Program-made: the position numbers and the translations under genes
Notes under the pieces: model-generated
The model's database searches: none
The model's input: the letters and a program-made list of their open reading frames with translations, nothing else
Told to the model about the DNA's origin: nothing
Shown: positions 1 through 7,739 of the stretch, piece by piece
Position numbering within the stretch: position 1 is the stretch's first letter
Layout: the number at the start of each line of letters is the position of its first letter
Source: an uncultured Lachnospiraceae bacterium
GTDB lineage: Bacteria > Bacillota > Clostridia > Lachnospirales > Lachnospiraceae
DNA: 15,233 bases
Direction: 5' to 3'
Assembly: GCA_946406305.1 (NCBI GenBank)
Contig: CAMJKC010000022.1
Location: 1 to 15,233 of the forward strand

Positions 1-5
1 TAATT

Positions 6-632
6 ATGAAAACTGAAGATGTGGAAAAATTAATATCTCTTATGGCAGCAGTATCACTTCTTATTACTGTAGGAGTGAATTATTTGTATCAAATGCCTGT
101 TCTGAGATATATTATTGGTGTGATATACGCTATTGCAATATTTGCATTTATACTTATGATTCCTCTTATGGGGTTATATATAATTTTTTCACTTTTATTT
201 AAACAAGAACCAGATAGCATAATTAAAGCTTTTACCAAGACAAGCGAATATAGATTATCAAAAGAAATCTCACCACCTAACATTTACTATGATGAACATT
301 ATCTATGCACGGTTGCAGCTCAGGGTCATAGACATATAGTAAAACCACTTCGTATGGGATATAGACACGGACACAGAATAATTGTAAATAGGCAACTACT
401 CATTGCAAATGCTTTTGAGAGCTTATTAGAAGAAAAAATACCAAGTATCCATAAAGTTATAAGAAATTTTTATGACAAATATGGCTTTCCTATAGCAAAA
501 CTTATCAACACTAAAGTTAAATCAGATATAGTGTATTTTTTAATGAAACCACTTGAATACTTTTTCCTTTTCATTTTATACCTTTTTGACACAAAGCCAG
601 AAAATAGAATACATAGTCAGTATATAAAATAA
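6..632 (+). CDS. DUF6688-like integral membrane protein (start may lie upstream)
   Basis: A 208-residue protein with two hydrophobic segments near the N-terminus (about residues 8-28 and 34-65), a soluble middle part and a third hydrophobic segment at about 183-195. The middle carries a conserved-looking His/Arg-rich stretch: CTVAAQGHRH (101-110), then RMGYRHGHRIIVNRQ (116-130) and RNFYDKYG (153-160). I recognise this from memory as the DUF6688 family of Clostridia; its function is unknown. The frame is open to the left edge and no ribosome site fits in the five bases before the ATG, so the true start may be outside the window. Its 3' end is present a second time at about 2035-2170. It converges with the ATPase gene on the minus strand. 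Confidence 0.65.
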   Translation: MKTEDVEKLISLMAAVSLLITVGVNYLYQMPVLRYIIGVIYAIAIFAFILMIPLMGLYIIFSLLFKQEPDSIIKAFTKTSEYRLSKEISPPNIYYDEHYLCTVAAQGHRHIVKPLRMGYRHGHRIIVNRQLLIANAFESLLEEKIPSIHKVIRNFYDKYGFPIAKLINTKVKSDIVYFLMKPLEYFFLFILYLFDTKPENRIHSQYIK

Positions 633-656
633 AAAACCAGATGTTTATACATCTGG
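631..656 (-). terminator. Rho-independent terminator for the minus-strand ATPase gene
   Basis: On the minus strand CCAGATG-tataaa-CATCTGG is a perfect 7-bp stem followed at once by six T (631-636). It lies 42 bp beyond the stop codon of the ATPase. On the plus strand the hairpin has A residues before it and no T tract after it, so it would serve the first gene poorly. Confidence 0.6.
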
Positions 657-698
657 TAGTGAGTATGTGAAATAAGTTTTTATATATAATTATTTACA

Positions 699-1940
699 CT
701 ATAAAATTGAACTAACTGGGCACATTTCTGCCATTCTATCATAGGGAACAAATTTATCTGTCATACAGATTATTAAACCTTTCTTTATTTTCATTTTTAA
801 CTTGTCAAGAACTTTAAAATTTTTTGTTGCATCATTTGGCACCATATTCTTCTTAATCTCAATTGGAATTATACTACCATTTCTTACAACCAGCAAATCA
901 ATTTCTTTTTTATCAATGTCTCTATAATAATACAAATCAATTTTTTTTCTATTATTTAAATATCCTTTAATAATTTCTGATATAACATATGTCTCAAATA
1001 TCTCTCCAGACATTGCACCATTTTGAAGGGTTCTTGGACTATCCCAACCACATAAGTATGAAACAAGTCCTGTATCCATAAAATACATTTTAGAAGTTTT
1101 AACTATTCTTTTTGTAATATTATTGAAATAAGGTTTAAGTATAAATATCACACCAGATCTTTCTAAAATAGTCACCCATTGTTTTGCTGTAGGGGCTGAT
1201 ACTCCAATATTTTTACTTATCTCATCATATTTTATCTCACATGAAGTTCGTGCTGCCATATACACAAGAAAATCATAAAAAGCATCAAGATTACCTACTT
1301 GCGATAAACCTTTTATATCTCTTTCCAAATATGTATTAATATAGTCCATATAATAATTATTTCTATCAATTTTTGAAGCTATTACTTTAGGCATGCTCCC
1401 AAGAAATATTTTTTTATACAATTTATTTACATCAACATAATCGACATTTACATTATAATTTTTCTTTAATTTTTCAATTTCACCATCAAACATTATGTTT
1501 TGCTTTTTATTAATTTCCTTACTACACAATGATGACATCTCTAAAATCGCTATTCTGCCAGCAAGCGATTCTGATACATTTTTCATCATCTTAAATTTTT
1601 GTGAACCTGTAATCCAATAAAGCCCATTGTTTTTTTCACCCTTTAATTTTTTATTATCAATAATTTTTTTTAATGTAGTAAGAATACTAGGTACCATTTG
1701 AAACTCATCAATAATTAAAGGTGGTTTATAAGTTTCAAAAAATAATTCTGGATCTTTTTTTGCAAGCCTCCTTATAGCACTATCATCAAAGGTAACATAG
1801 TTTCTATTTTTTTCTTTAATCTTATATAACATTGTAGATTTCCCTACTTGTCTTTGTCCACAAATTAATACAACAGGATAAGACTTGCTTGCCTTTTTTA
1901 CTTCTTTTTCAATATGCCTATTTATATAAATTTCTTTCAC
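699..1940 (-). CDS. AAA (AAA_14) ATPase with C-terminal DUF4143 domain
   Basis: A 413-residue ATPase of the widespread AAA_14/DUF4143 type. Walker A is GQRQVGKST (28-36), Walker B is LIIDEFQ (75-81), TGSQ (111-114) fits sensor 1, and LAGR (126-129) follows. A winged-helix-like region covers about 215-285. The C-terminal DUF4143 part has Glu313/Glu316, EIDLL (346-350) and PIEIKK (359-364), a pattern like the PD-(D/E)XK nuclease core. The start is GTG: GGAGG at 1947-1951 is six bases upstream. The biological role of this family is not settled; members are often lone accessory genes in anaerobes. Here it stands alone with its own promoter and terminator, between two copies of the DUF6688-like 3' end, which suggests it arrived as a cassette. 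Full length, no lesion seen. Confidence 0.85.
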   Translation of the reverse strand: MKEIYINRHIEKEVKKASKSYPVVLICGQRQVGKSTMLYKIKEKNRNYVTFDDSAIRRLAKKDPELFFETYKPPLIIDEFQMVPSILTTLKKIIDNKKLKGEKNNGLYWITGSQKFKMMKNVSESLAGRIAILEMSSLCSKEINKKQNIMFDGEIEKLKKNYNVNVDYVDVNKLYKKIFLGSMPKVIASKIDRNNYYMDYINTYLERDIKGLSQVGNLDAFYDFLVYMAARTSCEIKYDEISKNIGVSAPTAKQWVTILERSGVIFILKPYFNNITKRIVKTSKMYFMDTGLVSYLCGWDSPRTLQNGAMSGEIFETYVISEIIKGYLNNRKKIDLYYYRDIDKKEIDLLVVRNGSIIPIEIKKNMVPNDATKNFKVLDKLKMKIKKGLIICMTDKFVPYDRMAEMCPVSSIL

Positions 1941-1960
1941 TTGTTTCCTCCGATAAATCT

Positions 1961-1973
1961 AAAGTGTCACTTT
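1961..1973. promoter_or_regulatory. Perfect palindrome AAAGTGTCACTTT, probable operator
   Basis: A 13-bp palindrome with a single central base lies directly after the -10 box, where transcription of the ATPase gene would start, and before its ribosome site. This position is typical of a repressor operator. No cognate regulator is identified; the winged-helix-like part of the ATPase makes autoregulation conceivable but unproven. Confidence 0.35.
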
Positions 1974-2002
1974 ATTTTACTCAAGTTTTTACAAAAAGTC
2001 AA
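1974..2002 (-). promoter_or_regulatory. Sigma-A promoter of the ATPase gene
   Basis: The minus strand shows TTGACT (2002-1997), a 17-bp spacer and TAAAAT (1979-1974). The -10 box lies 33 bases before the GTG codon and 22 bases before the GGAGG. Confidence 0.6.
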
Positions 2003-2034
2003 GTTTTCATTAAATAAACCTTTTCTTTATTATA

Positions 2035-2170
2035 TTTATAATCACCTACTGATTACATTTTATAAAATTTATATAATTTTTTATGTAAAACCAGAGAATA
2101 TAATAAATATGCAGTATGTAAATAAAAAACCAGATGTTTATGCATCTGGCAGTGAATATATAAAATAAAT
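2035..2170 (+). pseudogene. Degenerate second copy of the 3' end of the DUF6688-like gene
   Basis: The stretch aligns with about 550-675 of the first gene and its downstream hairpin. In translation KPENIINMQY matches KPENRIHSQY. The match then runs through the stop region and the CCAGATG/CATCTGG hairpin, where the two copies are nearly identical for about 30 bases. One A missing in the copy (before 2121) shifts the frame and removes the original stop. Upstream of about 2035 the similarity fades. The rest of the gene is missing. The ORF that can be read here (1914-2168) is not a gene in its own right. Confidence 0.55.
2119..2149 (-). terminator. Duplicated terminator hairpin
   Basis: The minus strand reads CCAGATG-cataaa-CATCTGG followed by six T. 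It is the second copy of the hairpin at 637-656 and could act as a backup terminator for transcripts coming from the xdhD side. Confidence 0.45.
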
Positions 2171-2194
2171 TTATATGATATCTTTTTTTATATT

Positions 2195-2293
2195 TTAAAT
2201 CATATTATATTTTTTTGCAAAATCTTCTCCATCTTTATCTGATTCAAATGGCTTATCAAATATATCTAAAATTAAACTAGTTATAGTTTGAAA
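2195..2293 (-). pseudogene. C-terminal fragment of an unknown gene
   Basis: An open stretch without a start codon reads about 32 residues, ending DIFDKPFESDKDGEDFAKKY plus NMI and a TAA stop at 2195-2197. It is bounded upstream by an in-frame TGA. The composition is protein-like (acidic/basic, balanced) rather than random AT-rich translation, and it sits among other gene remains. I do not recognise the family. It could also be chance. Confidence 0.3.
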
Positions 2294-2312
2294 CAATATT
2301 CATATTATAAAT

Positions 2313-2345
2313 AAAAAATCTCTATACTTTACTATATAGAGATTT
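2313..2345 (-). terminator. Rho-independent terminator of the ssnA-ygfK-xdhD operon
   Basis: On the minus strand AAATCTCTATA-tagtaaag-TATAGAGATTT forms an 11-bp stem that runs into a T-rich tract (TTTTTTATTTAT). It is the first strong terminator after xdhD and the DUF4357 relic. Confidence 0.65.
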
Positions 2346-2457
2346 ATTACATATACATTATATTTATAAAATAATTTTTAGAATGACACAATTTATTTCA
2401 CATAATACTTGTTACCAACCAATTTATAAATTGCATCCTGCAAAACTTTTGATACAT

Positions 2458-2655
2458 TTAAGTGTTCTTTTGTTCCAAATACTTCTTTAATGAAATTCCA
2501 TCCTTTGTTTTCCAAGCATCTCTACCATTAGTGTTTTGTCCTACAACAAATGCTGCAGCAACTGATGGACTACTAAATTTAATATCTTCTTATGTAAGTG
2601 TAGAAACTCGCATTTTTATTTCCTTATATTTATCCTTGTCATTTTCATATTCTAA
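2458..2655 (-). pseudogene. DUF4357 domain C-terminal relic with a nonsense codon
   Basis: The reading frame directly follows the xdhD stop in the same frame. It reads LEYENDKDKYKEIKMRVSTL, then T, a TAA at 2590-2592, EDIKFSSPSVAAAFVVG, NTNGRDAWKTKDG and ends at 2458. FSSPSxAAAFVxG followed by NGRxxWK..G is the hallmark of the DUF4357 domain, which usually forms the C-terminus of small restriction- or GIY-YIG-associated proteins. The TAA stands where the family tends to have Gln or Glu, so one CAA or GAA to TAA change is likely. The N-terminal part of the gene is gone and xdhD abuts it. A second frame (about 2520-2393) is also open and ends VGNKYYVK; which frame was the original C-terminus is unclear. 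Confidence 0.6.
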
Positions 2656-5220
2656 TTACTTCTTCTCATATGGTGTATCTGTTAAAGGTAGCGATGTTCT
2701 TAATTTTTTATCATATGATAAATATGCTCCTGCTATTGCTGGAGCTGTTGGTATACAAACTATTTCTCCGCAACCAATTGAACTATTTGAAAATTCTATC
2801 CCTGTTTTTTCTATAATTATAGGTTTTATATCTGGCACTTTATCTGCTCTAAATAACCCATAGGTAGCATATTTAACTTTTGGAACTGCTTTTTCCATAG
2901 CATATTTTTCTGTAAGAGCATAGCCAAGCCCCATAGTTACTCCACCTTCTATCTGTCCTTCAACTGCTATCTTATTGACAGCTTTACCTACTTGATGAGC
3001 AGCAATCATTTCTTTTACTGTGCCATCATCATTTAATATACATACTTGTGTTGCATAACCATAGGCTATATGAGACTTTGGATTTTTTTTGTCTGAACCG
3101 AACTTATCAGTTGGTTCAAAGAAATCTGCAAAATATTCTTTTCCCTCAAGTTCTTTTAAATCTCCATTAAAATCTTTTTTAAGTAATTTTGAAGCTCTAA
3201 GTGCTGCTTCGCCAGATATAAGCGTATGTCTTGAACCAGATGATGTTCCACTATCTGGTGCTCTATCTGTACTTGAATTCATCCATTTTACTTGTGATTT
3301 TTTTAGACCTAACTCTCCACATACTATTTGCTCTAATACTGAACCTACACCTTGACCATTTTCCGATGCACCACAATGTATTTCAACTACTCCTTTATTA
3401 ACATAAAGTCTGCATCTTCCATAATCAGGTAATCCAACTCCCACTCCTGCATTCTTCATTGCACAAGCTATGCCAACATTTTTATTATTATAATAATAAT
3501 CTTTTACCGCATCTAATGTTTCTACTAAACCTGTAGAAGCATCTGCAATCTGCCCATTTGTCATAACTTCTCCAGGTCTTATTGCATTTATATATCTCAT
3601 CTTCCATGGGTCAATTCCCACTTTTTCAGCAAGTAAATTTATTGTCATCTCTGTTCCAAAACAACTTTGAGTAACTCCAAACCCTCTAAAAGCTCCAGAT
3701 GGTGGATTATTAGTATATACTGCAGTTCCTTTCACATATACATTTGGTATATGATATGGTCCAGCAGCATGTGTACAAGCTCTTTCAAGCACTGGCCCAC
3801 CGAGTGAAGCATATGCACCAGTATCTGCAAGTAAACTTGCTTTGTATCCTGTTATGTTTCCATTTTCATCACAACACATTGAAACTTCTATGTCTATTGG
3901 ATGCCTCTTTGGGTGAACTATTAAACTTTCTTGTCTTGTAAGTTTTGCCTTAACTGGCTTTTTAAGTAAATATGCTGCTATTGCTGCTAAAGGTTGAATA
4001 GACATATCTTCTTTTCCACCAAAAGCTCCTCCAACCATTAAATTCTCAACTATAACTTTTTCTTCGGGTAGTCCCAATATATTTGCACATTCTCTTCTCG
4101 TATCATAAGTGCTTTGATCAGATGAATATATATATACTCCTTCGTTAAAAGGAAATGCCACTGCACACTCTGGCTCTAAAAATGCATGATCTGTTATAGG
4201 AGTAGAATATTTTTGTGTAATTTTAAATTTTGCTTTTTCAAATGCTTCATCTACATTTCCTATATTTATAAGTTTCTCAACAAGTATATTACTATCACTT
4301 ATGCTATGTATTATAGGGCAATCTTTTTCCATAGCCCTTTCCACAGTGAAAATAGTTTCTAATTCTTCATATTCAATTTTTACTGCTTCTTTTCCTTTTT
4401 CTACTGCTTCTAAATTTTCTCCAACTACCATACATATAGCATCACCTATTGTGTGTGTTATATGACCTTCTTCTATCATTACATTCCAATCCTGTTTTAA
4501 ATGGCCTGTAATTTTACTTCCTGGTATATCTTTTGCAGTGAAAACAGCAACAACGCCTTCTACTTTTTTTGCTTCCTCTATATCAATTTTTAATACTTTT
4601 GCTCTTGGATATTTTGACCTAACAGCTGAACAATATAACATTCCTGGCAAATCAACTTCATCTATATCATCAACATACTTTGCTGTGCCTAAAATTTTAC
4701 CTTCTGCATCACACCTTATTACACTATCGCCAACTTTTATGTTATTATCTTCTTCTTTGACTTCTATATTTTCCCTAAACATTTTCGCTGCTAAAAGTAT
4801 ACCTTCTATAATTTTTTTATACCCTGTACAGCGGCAGATATTATTTCTTATGGCATAAGCAACTTCTGCTTCAGTAGGATTTGCATTAGTATCTATTAAA
4901 GCTTTTCCACTCATAATCATCCCTGGTATGCAAAAACCACATTGAACTGCTCCTACTTTACCAAAGGCATAAGTATATACACTTTTCTCTCTGTCAGATA
5001 ATCCTTCAACTGTAATTATGTGCTTACCTTCCATATTTTTTGCTTTTTGCACACAGCACTTCATAGCTTTTCCATCTATAATTACAGTACAAGTACCACA
5101 GGCCCCTTCACTACAACCGTCTTTTACAGATTTGAGTTTTAAATCATTTCTCAATATATCTATAACTTTTTTCTCATTGTCAAACTCAACTTCTTTTCCA
5201 TTTACAAAGAACTTTGCCAT
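2656..5220 (-). CDS. xdhD: Selenium-dependent xanthine dehydrogenase XdhD
   Basis: An 854-residue fused molybdenum hydroxylase of the TIGR03311 type, which oxidises xanthine or a related purine in the cytoplasm. Residues 1-80 are a plant-type 2Fe-2S domain (Cys36, 41, 44, 56). Residues 85-150 hold the second 2Fe-2S cluster (Cys94, 97, 129, 131, in CGFC and CRCTG). The molybdopterin domains follow, with GGAFGGKED (398-406), AFRGFG (510-515), GASENGQGV (617-625) and GCGE (816-819), where Glu819 matches the catalytic Glu of xanthine oxidoreductases. There is no FAD domain, so electrons must pass to a partner, here most likely YgfK. Such enzymes are reported to need a labile non-selenocysteine selenium in the cofactor. 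GAGAGG lies upstream, 16 bp after ygfK, so the two are cotranscribed. Length fits the family; no lesion seen. Confidence 0.9.
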   Translation of the reverse strand: MAKFFVNGKEVEFDNEKKVIDILRNDLKLKSVKDGCSEGACGTCTVIIDGKAMKCCVQKAKNMEGKHIITVEGLSDREKSVYTYAFGKVGAVQCGFCIPGMIMSGKALIDTNANPTEAEVAYAIRNNICRCTGYKKIIEGILLAAKMFRENIEVKEEDNNIKVGDSVIRCDAEGKILGTAKYVDDIDEVDLPGMLYCSAVRSKYPRAKVLKIDIEEAKKVEGVVAVFTAKDIPGSKITGHLKQDWNVMIEEGHITHTIGDAICMVVGENLEAVEKGKEAVKIEYEELETIFTVERAMEKDCPIIHSISDSNILVEKLINIGNVDEAFEKAKFKITQKYSTPITDHAFLEPECAVAFPFNEGVYIYSSDQSTYDTRRECANILGLPEEKVIVENLMVGGAFGGKEDMSIQPLAAIAAYLLKKPVKAKLTRQESLIVHPKRHPIDIEVSMCCDENGNITGYKASLLADTGAYASLGGPVLERACTHAAGPYHIPNVYVKGTAVYTNNPPSGAFRGFGVTQSCFGTEMTINLLAEKVGIDPWKMRYINAIRPGEVMTNGQIADASTGLVETLDAVKDYYYNNKNVGIACAMKNAGVGVGLPDYGRCRLYVNKGVVEIHCGASENGQGVGSVLEQIVCGELGLKKSQVKWMNSSTDRAPDSGTSSGSRHTLISGEAALRASKLLKKDFNGDLKELEGKEYFADFFEPTDKFGSDKKNPKSHIAYGYATQVCILNDDGTVKEMIAAHQVGKAVNKIAVEGQIEGGVTMGLGYALTEKYAMEKAVPKVKYATYGLFRADKVPDIKPIIIEKTGIEFSNSSIGCGEIVCIPTAPAIAGAYLSYDKKLRTSLPLTDTPYEKK

Positions 5221-5236
5221 AACATACCTCTCTTAA

Positions 5237-7693
5237 TTAAAATATTAAATATGAATATTTATCTTTAACAACATTTATAATTTCTGCTAAATCTCCAAGT
5301 TCATTACTCTTTGAGTTTAATTCATAAACATATTCCTTGCCAAACAATCTTACAACAGCTTTATTGTCTCCTTCAAAATAAAAACCACTATTTGTAGAGT
5401 TGTTCATATTCTCTTTATCTTTAAACAAAGTAAATTTTTCCTTATATGGCTTTGAGTCATATGGACAAAATACTTCACAGTTGCCACATTCATTACACAT
5501 AGCATCAATGTGAATTATTTCATGTCTTCCATCTTTTAATTCTACATGCACATTAGCCCTGTTTGGACATACTTCATTACAAGTTTCACATATTTTGTTG
5601 CAATGCAAACAACGACTTGCATCATTAGGGCTCGCACTGCTCGCCCCTACAGAATTGCAACCACAACTTGCCTCTACAGAATTGCAACCACAACTTGACA
5701 CTGCAGAATTACAACTACAATTTGTTCTAATAGAATCTTTTAATATTGCTCTATTCTTATAAATATTATCTATTGATTCATTTGGCAACTCATTTGCAGA
5801 AAATCCTTTACCACTTATAGCTGTTGATACAACTTTTGCATTTGCAATTGCTTTTACTATTATTGATGCACCAAATGCACCATCACCTATAGCATATACA
5901 TCTTTTATAGATGTCTGCATTGATTTATCAAGAACTGGAAGGCCTTTTTCATTCACTTCTATTCCATTTGATTTATAAAACTCTCCATCAACTTTTTCTC
6001 CAATAGAAGCAATAACTGTATCTGCTTTTATTTCTACAATCTCATTAGTCACATCTATTTTATTTCTACCATCACTGCCAATATCGCCCAACTTACAAAC
6101 ATTACATTTTAAGATACCATTTTCATAACTTTTTGGTGCTAACAACTCTTTTATTTCTACTCCATCTTTAATTGCTAAATTAATCTCTTCTTCATCTGCT
6201 GGAGCATTTAAAATATTTCTTCTATACACAAGATATACTTTTTCTACACCACTTGTTCTTTTTGCTGCACGAGATGAATCCATAGCTGTATTACCACCAC
6301 CTATAACTATGACACTTTTACCTATATTAAGTTTTCCATCATTTTCATTAAAGTCAGATAAAAACTTATGAGCATTTATACACTTGTCATCTCCTTCAAA
6401 ACCTGCTTTATTTTCCTTATGTGCACCAATCGCAATAACAACATAATCAAATTTTTCTTTTAACTCTTTTATATTCTTAATCTCTACACCAAGCTCAAAC
6501 TTTGCTCCAAAAGCTTTTGCATATTCTACATCTTTATTTATTTCATCTATAGGAATTCTAAAATGTGGAATTATGTTAGCAACTGTTCCTCCTGCCATTT
6601 TTTCTTTATCGTATACAGTTACTCCAAAACCATTTTTTGACAAAAATGTTGCAACTGCTATTCCACCTGGTCCAGCGCCTACTACTGCTACTGTTTTGCC
6701 ATTTGAAGAAACAGGCTTCACATTTTTTATAACTTTATCAAATGCCATTCTTGCAGCAAGAAGTTTATTACCTCTTATGTCAACATTTTCTTCATAATGA
6801 TTTCTCATACAACTCGTTGTGCAAGGATGTGCACAAATATTACCTGTCATAAAAGGAAGTGGATTTGTTCTATATATTACTTCAAGTGCTTTTTCAAATT
6901 CATTATTCTTTATATAATAGTTGTAAAGTGAAATATCTTGATTAATAGGACAAGTATTTGAACAAGGTGCTACAAAACAATCAACTAAAGGGCTCTTCAT
7001 CCCAATCTTTTTCTGTTTAAATCTAAGCGATTTTTTTATTAAATGTTTATCAGACTTACACTCTTCTACAAGTTTATCTACCTTTTTCACATCTACAGAT
7101 TTAAAGTCCACTATGCCATTTACTTTTTCCATAATACTTTCTGCCATTTGATAGAACCTATCATATCCACCCGGCTTTAAAATTGTTGTAGCAACTGTCA
7201 CAGGCCATATACCACAATCTATTAATTTATCTACATTAAAATAATCTGCTCCGCCACTATATGATATTTTTAAATCTCCATTGAATTCGTCAGAAAGCAT
7301 CTTTGCCACATTTAAAGAAAGTGGAAATAAACTCTTTCCTGACATATACATTTCTTCTGATGGAAGCTCATTATTCTTTACATCTACCGGAAAAGTATTT
7401 GTAAGTTTCACACCAAATGTTAAATCTAATTTTTTTGCAACATCTTTTAGTCTTTTAAGCATTTTAATTGCATCTTCAAATTGTAAATCACCTTTAAAAT
7501 GAGAATCTGTAAAATTCACATAAGTAAATCCCATATCATTTAAAAGTTTTCTTGCCCTTTCATAACCTAAAAGTGTAGGATTACACTTTATAAAAGTATT
7601 GAGATTTTTTTCTTCCATAAGATATGTAGCTATTCTCTCAATTTCATCCGGTGGGCAACCATGAAGAGTAGATTCTGTAACTGAAGAACACAC
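5237..7693 (-). CDS. ygfK: YgfK, large C-terminal part (FAD/NAD/4Fe-4S), separated from its N-terminus by a frameshift
   Basis: An 818-residue reading frame covering about the last 80% of YgfK (TIGR03315, putative selenate reductase subunit and partner of the selenium-dependent molybdenum hydroxylases). It begins mid-protein at GTG; in-frame residues EDIDNIPSQ just upstream belong to the same protein. Domains: a barrel part with STLHGCPPDEIE (8-19), GVKLTNT (94-100) and SYSGGADYF (144-152); a GltD-like Fe-S linker with Cys244, 248, 287, 291, 295; FAD site VVGAGPGG (337-344); NAD(P) site IGGGNTAMDSSRAAKR (464-479); FAD closing motif YAIGDGAFG (600-608); two 4Fe-4S motifs, CLHCNKICETCNEVCP (695-710) and CNECGNCEVFCP (733-744). 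A Cys-rich repeat insertion occupies 659-692. No ribosome site precedes GTG 7693, so this piece alone is unlikely to be well translated. Confidence 0.85.
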   Translation of the reverse strand: MCSSVTESTLHGCPPDEIERIATYLMEEKNLNTFIKCNPTLLGYERARKLLNDMGFTYVNFTDSHFKGDLQFEDAIKMLKRLKDVAKKLDLTFGVKLTNTFPVDVKNNELPSEEMYMSGKSLFPLSLNVAKMLSDEFNGDLKISYSGGADYFNVDKLIDCGIWPVTVATTILKPGGYDRFYQMAESIMEKVNGIVDFKSVDVKKVDKLVEECKSDKHLIKKSLRFKQKKIGMKSPLVDCFVAPCSNTCPINQDISLYNYYIKNNEFEKALEVIYRTNPLPFMTGNICAHPCTTSCMRNHYEENVDIRGNKLLAARMAFDKVIKNVKPVSSNGKTVAVVGAGPGGIAVATFLSKNGFGVTVYDKEKMAGGTVANIIPHFRIPIDEINKDVEYAKAFGAKFELGVEIKNIKELKEKFDYVVIAIGAHKENKAGFEGDDKCINAHKFLSDFNENDGKLNIGKSVIVIGGGNTAMDSSRAAKRTSGVEKVYLVYRRNILNAPADEEEINLAIKDGVEIKELLAPKSYENGILKCNVCKLGDIGSDGRNKIDVTNEIVEIKADTVIASIGEKVDGEFYKSNGIEVNEKGLPVLDKSMQTSIKDVYAIGDGAFGASIIVKAIANAKVVSTAISGKGFSANELPNESIDNIYKNRAILKDSIRTNCSCNSAVSSCGCNSVEASCGCNSVGASSASPNDASRCLHCNKICETCNEVCPNRANVHVELKDGRHEIIHIDAMCNECGNCEVFCPYDSKPYKEKFTLFKDKENMNNSTNSGFYFEGDNKAVVRLFGKEYVYELNSKSNELGDLAEIINVVKDKYSYLIF
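5618..5719 (-). repeat. 27-bp in-frame tandem repeat plus dispersed GC-rich repeat inside ygfK
   Basis: Three 27-bp units (starting at plus-strand positions 5651, 5678 and 5705) encode C-[GS]-C-N-S followed by four variable small or acidic residues. Units one and two are almost identical; the third has diverged. They are followed by a fourth, different unit encoding VGASSASP, whose DNA (5628-5650) is the same GC-rich repeat seen three times at 11490-11664. The insert lies between the FAD domain and the first ferredoxin-like 4Fe-4S motif. As I recall it, E. coli YgfK has a shorter linker without cysteines here. The six extra cysteines sit in three CxC pairs. Confidence 0.8.
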
Positions 7694-7739
7694 CTGACTT
7701 GGTATATTATCTATATCTTCTAATTTAAAGTTTTTAAAC

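Noticed and set aside
2393..2520. Alternative minus-strand frame ending KLVGNKYYVK-stop overlapping the DUF4357 relic
   Set aside because: The DUF4357 motif lies in the other frame over the shared part; whether a frameshift joined the two cannot be decided from sequence alone.
2462..2863. 133-residue plus-strand open frame
   Set aside because: It is antisense to the DUF4357 relic and the 3' end of xdhD, which have clear motifs on the other strand.
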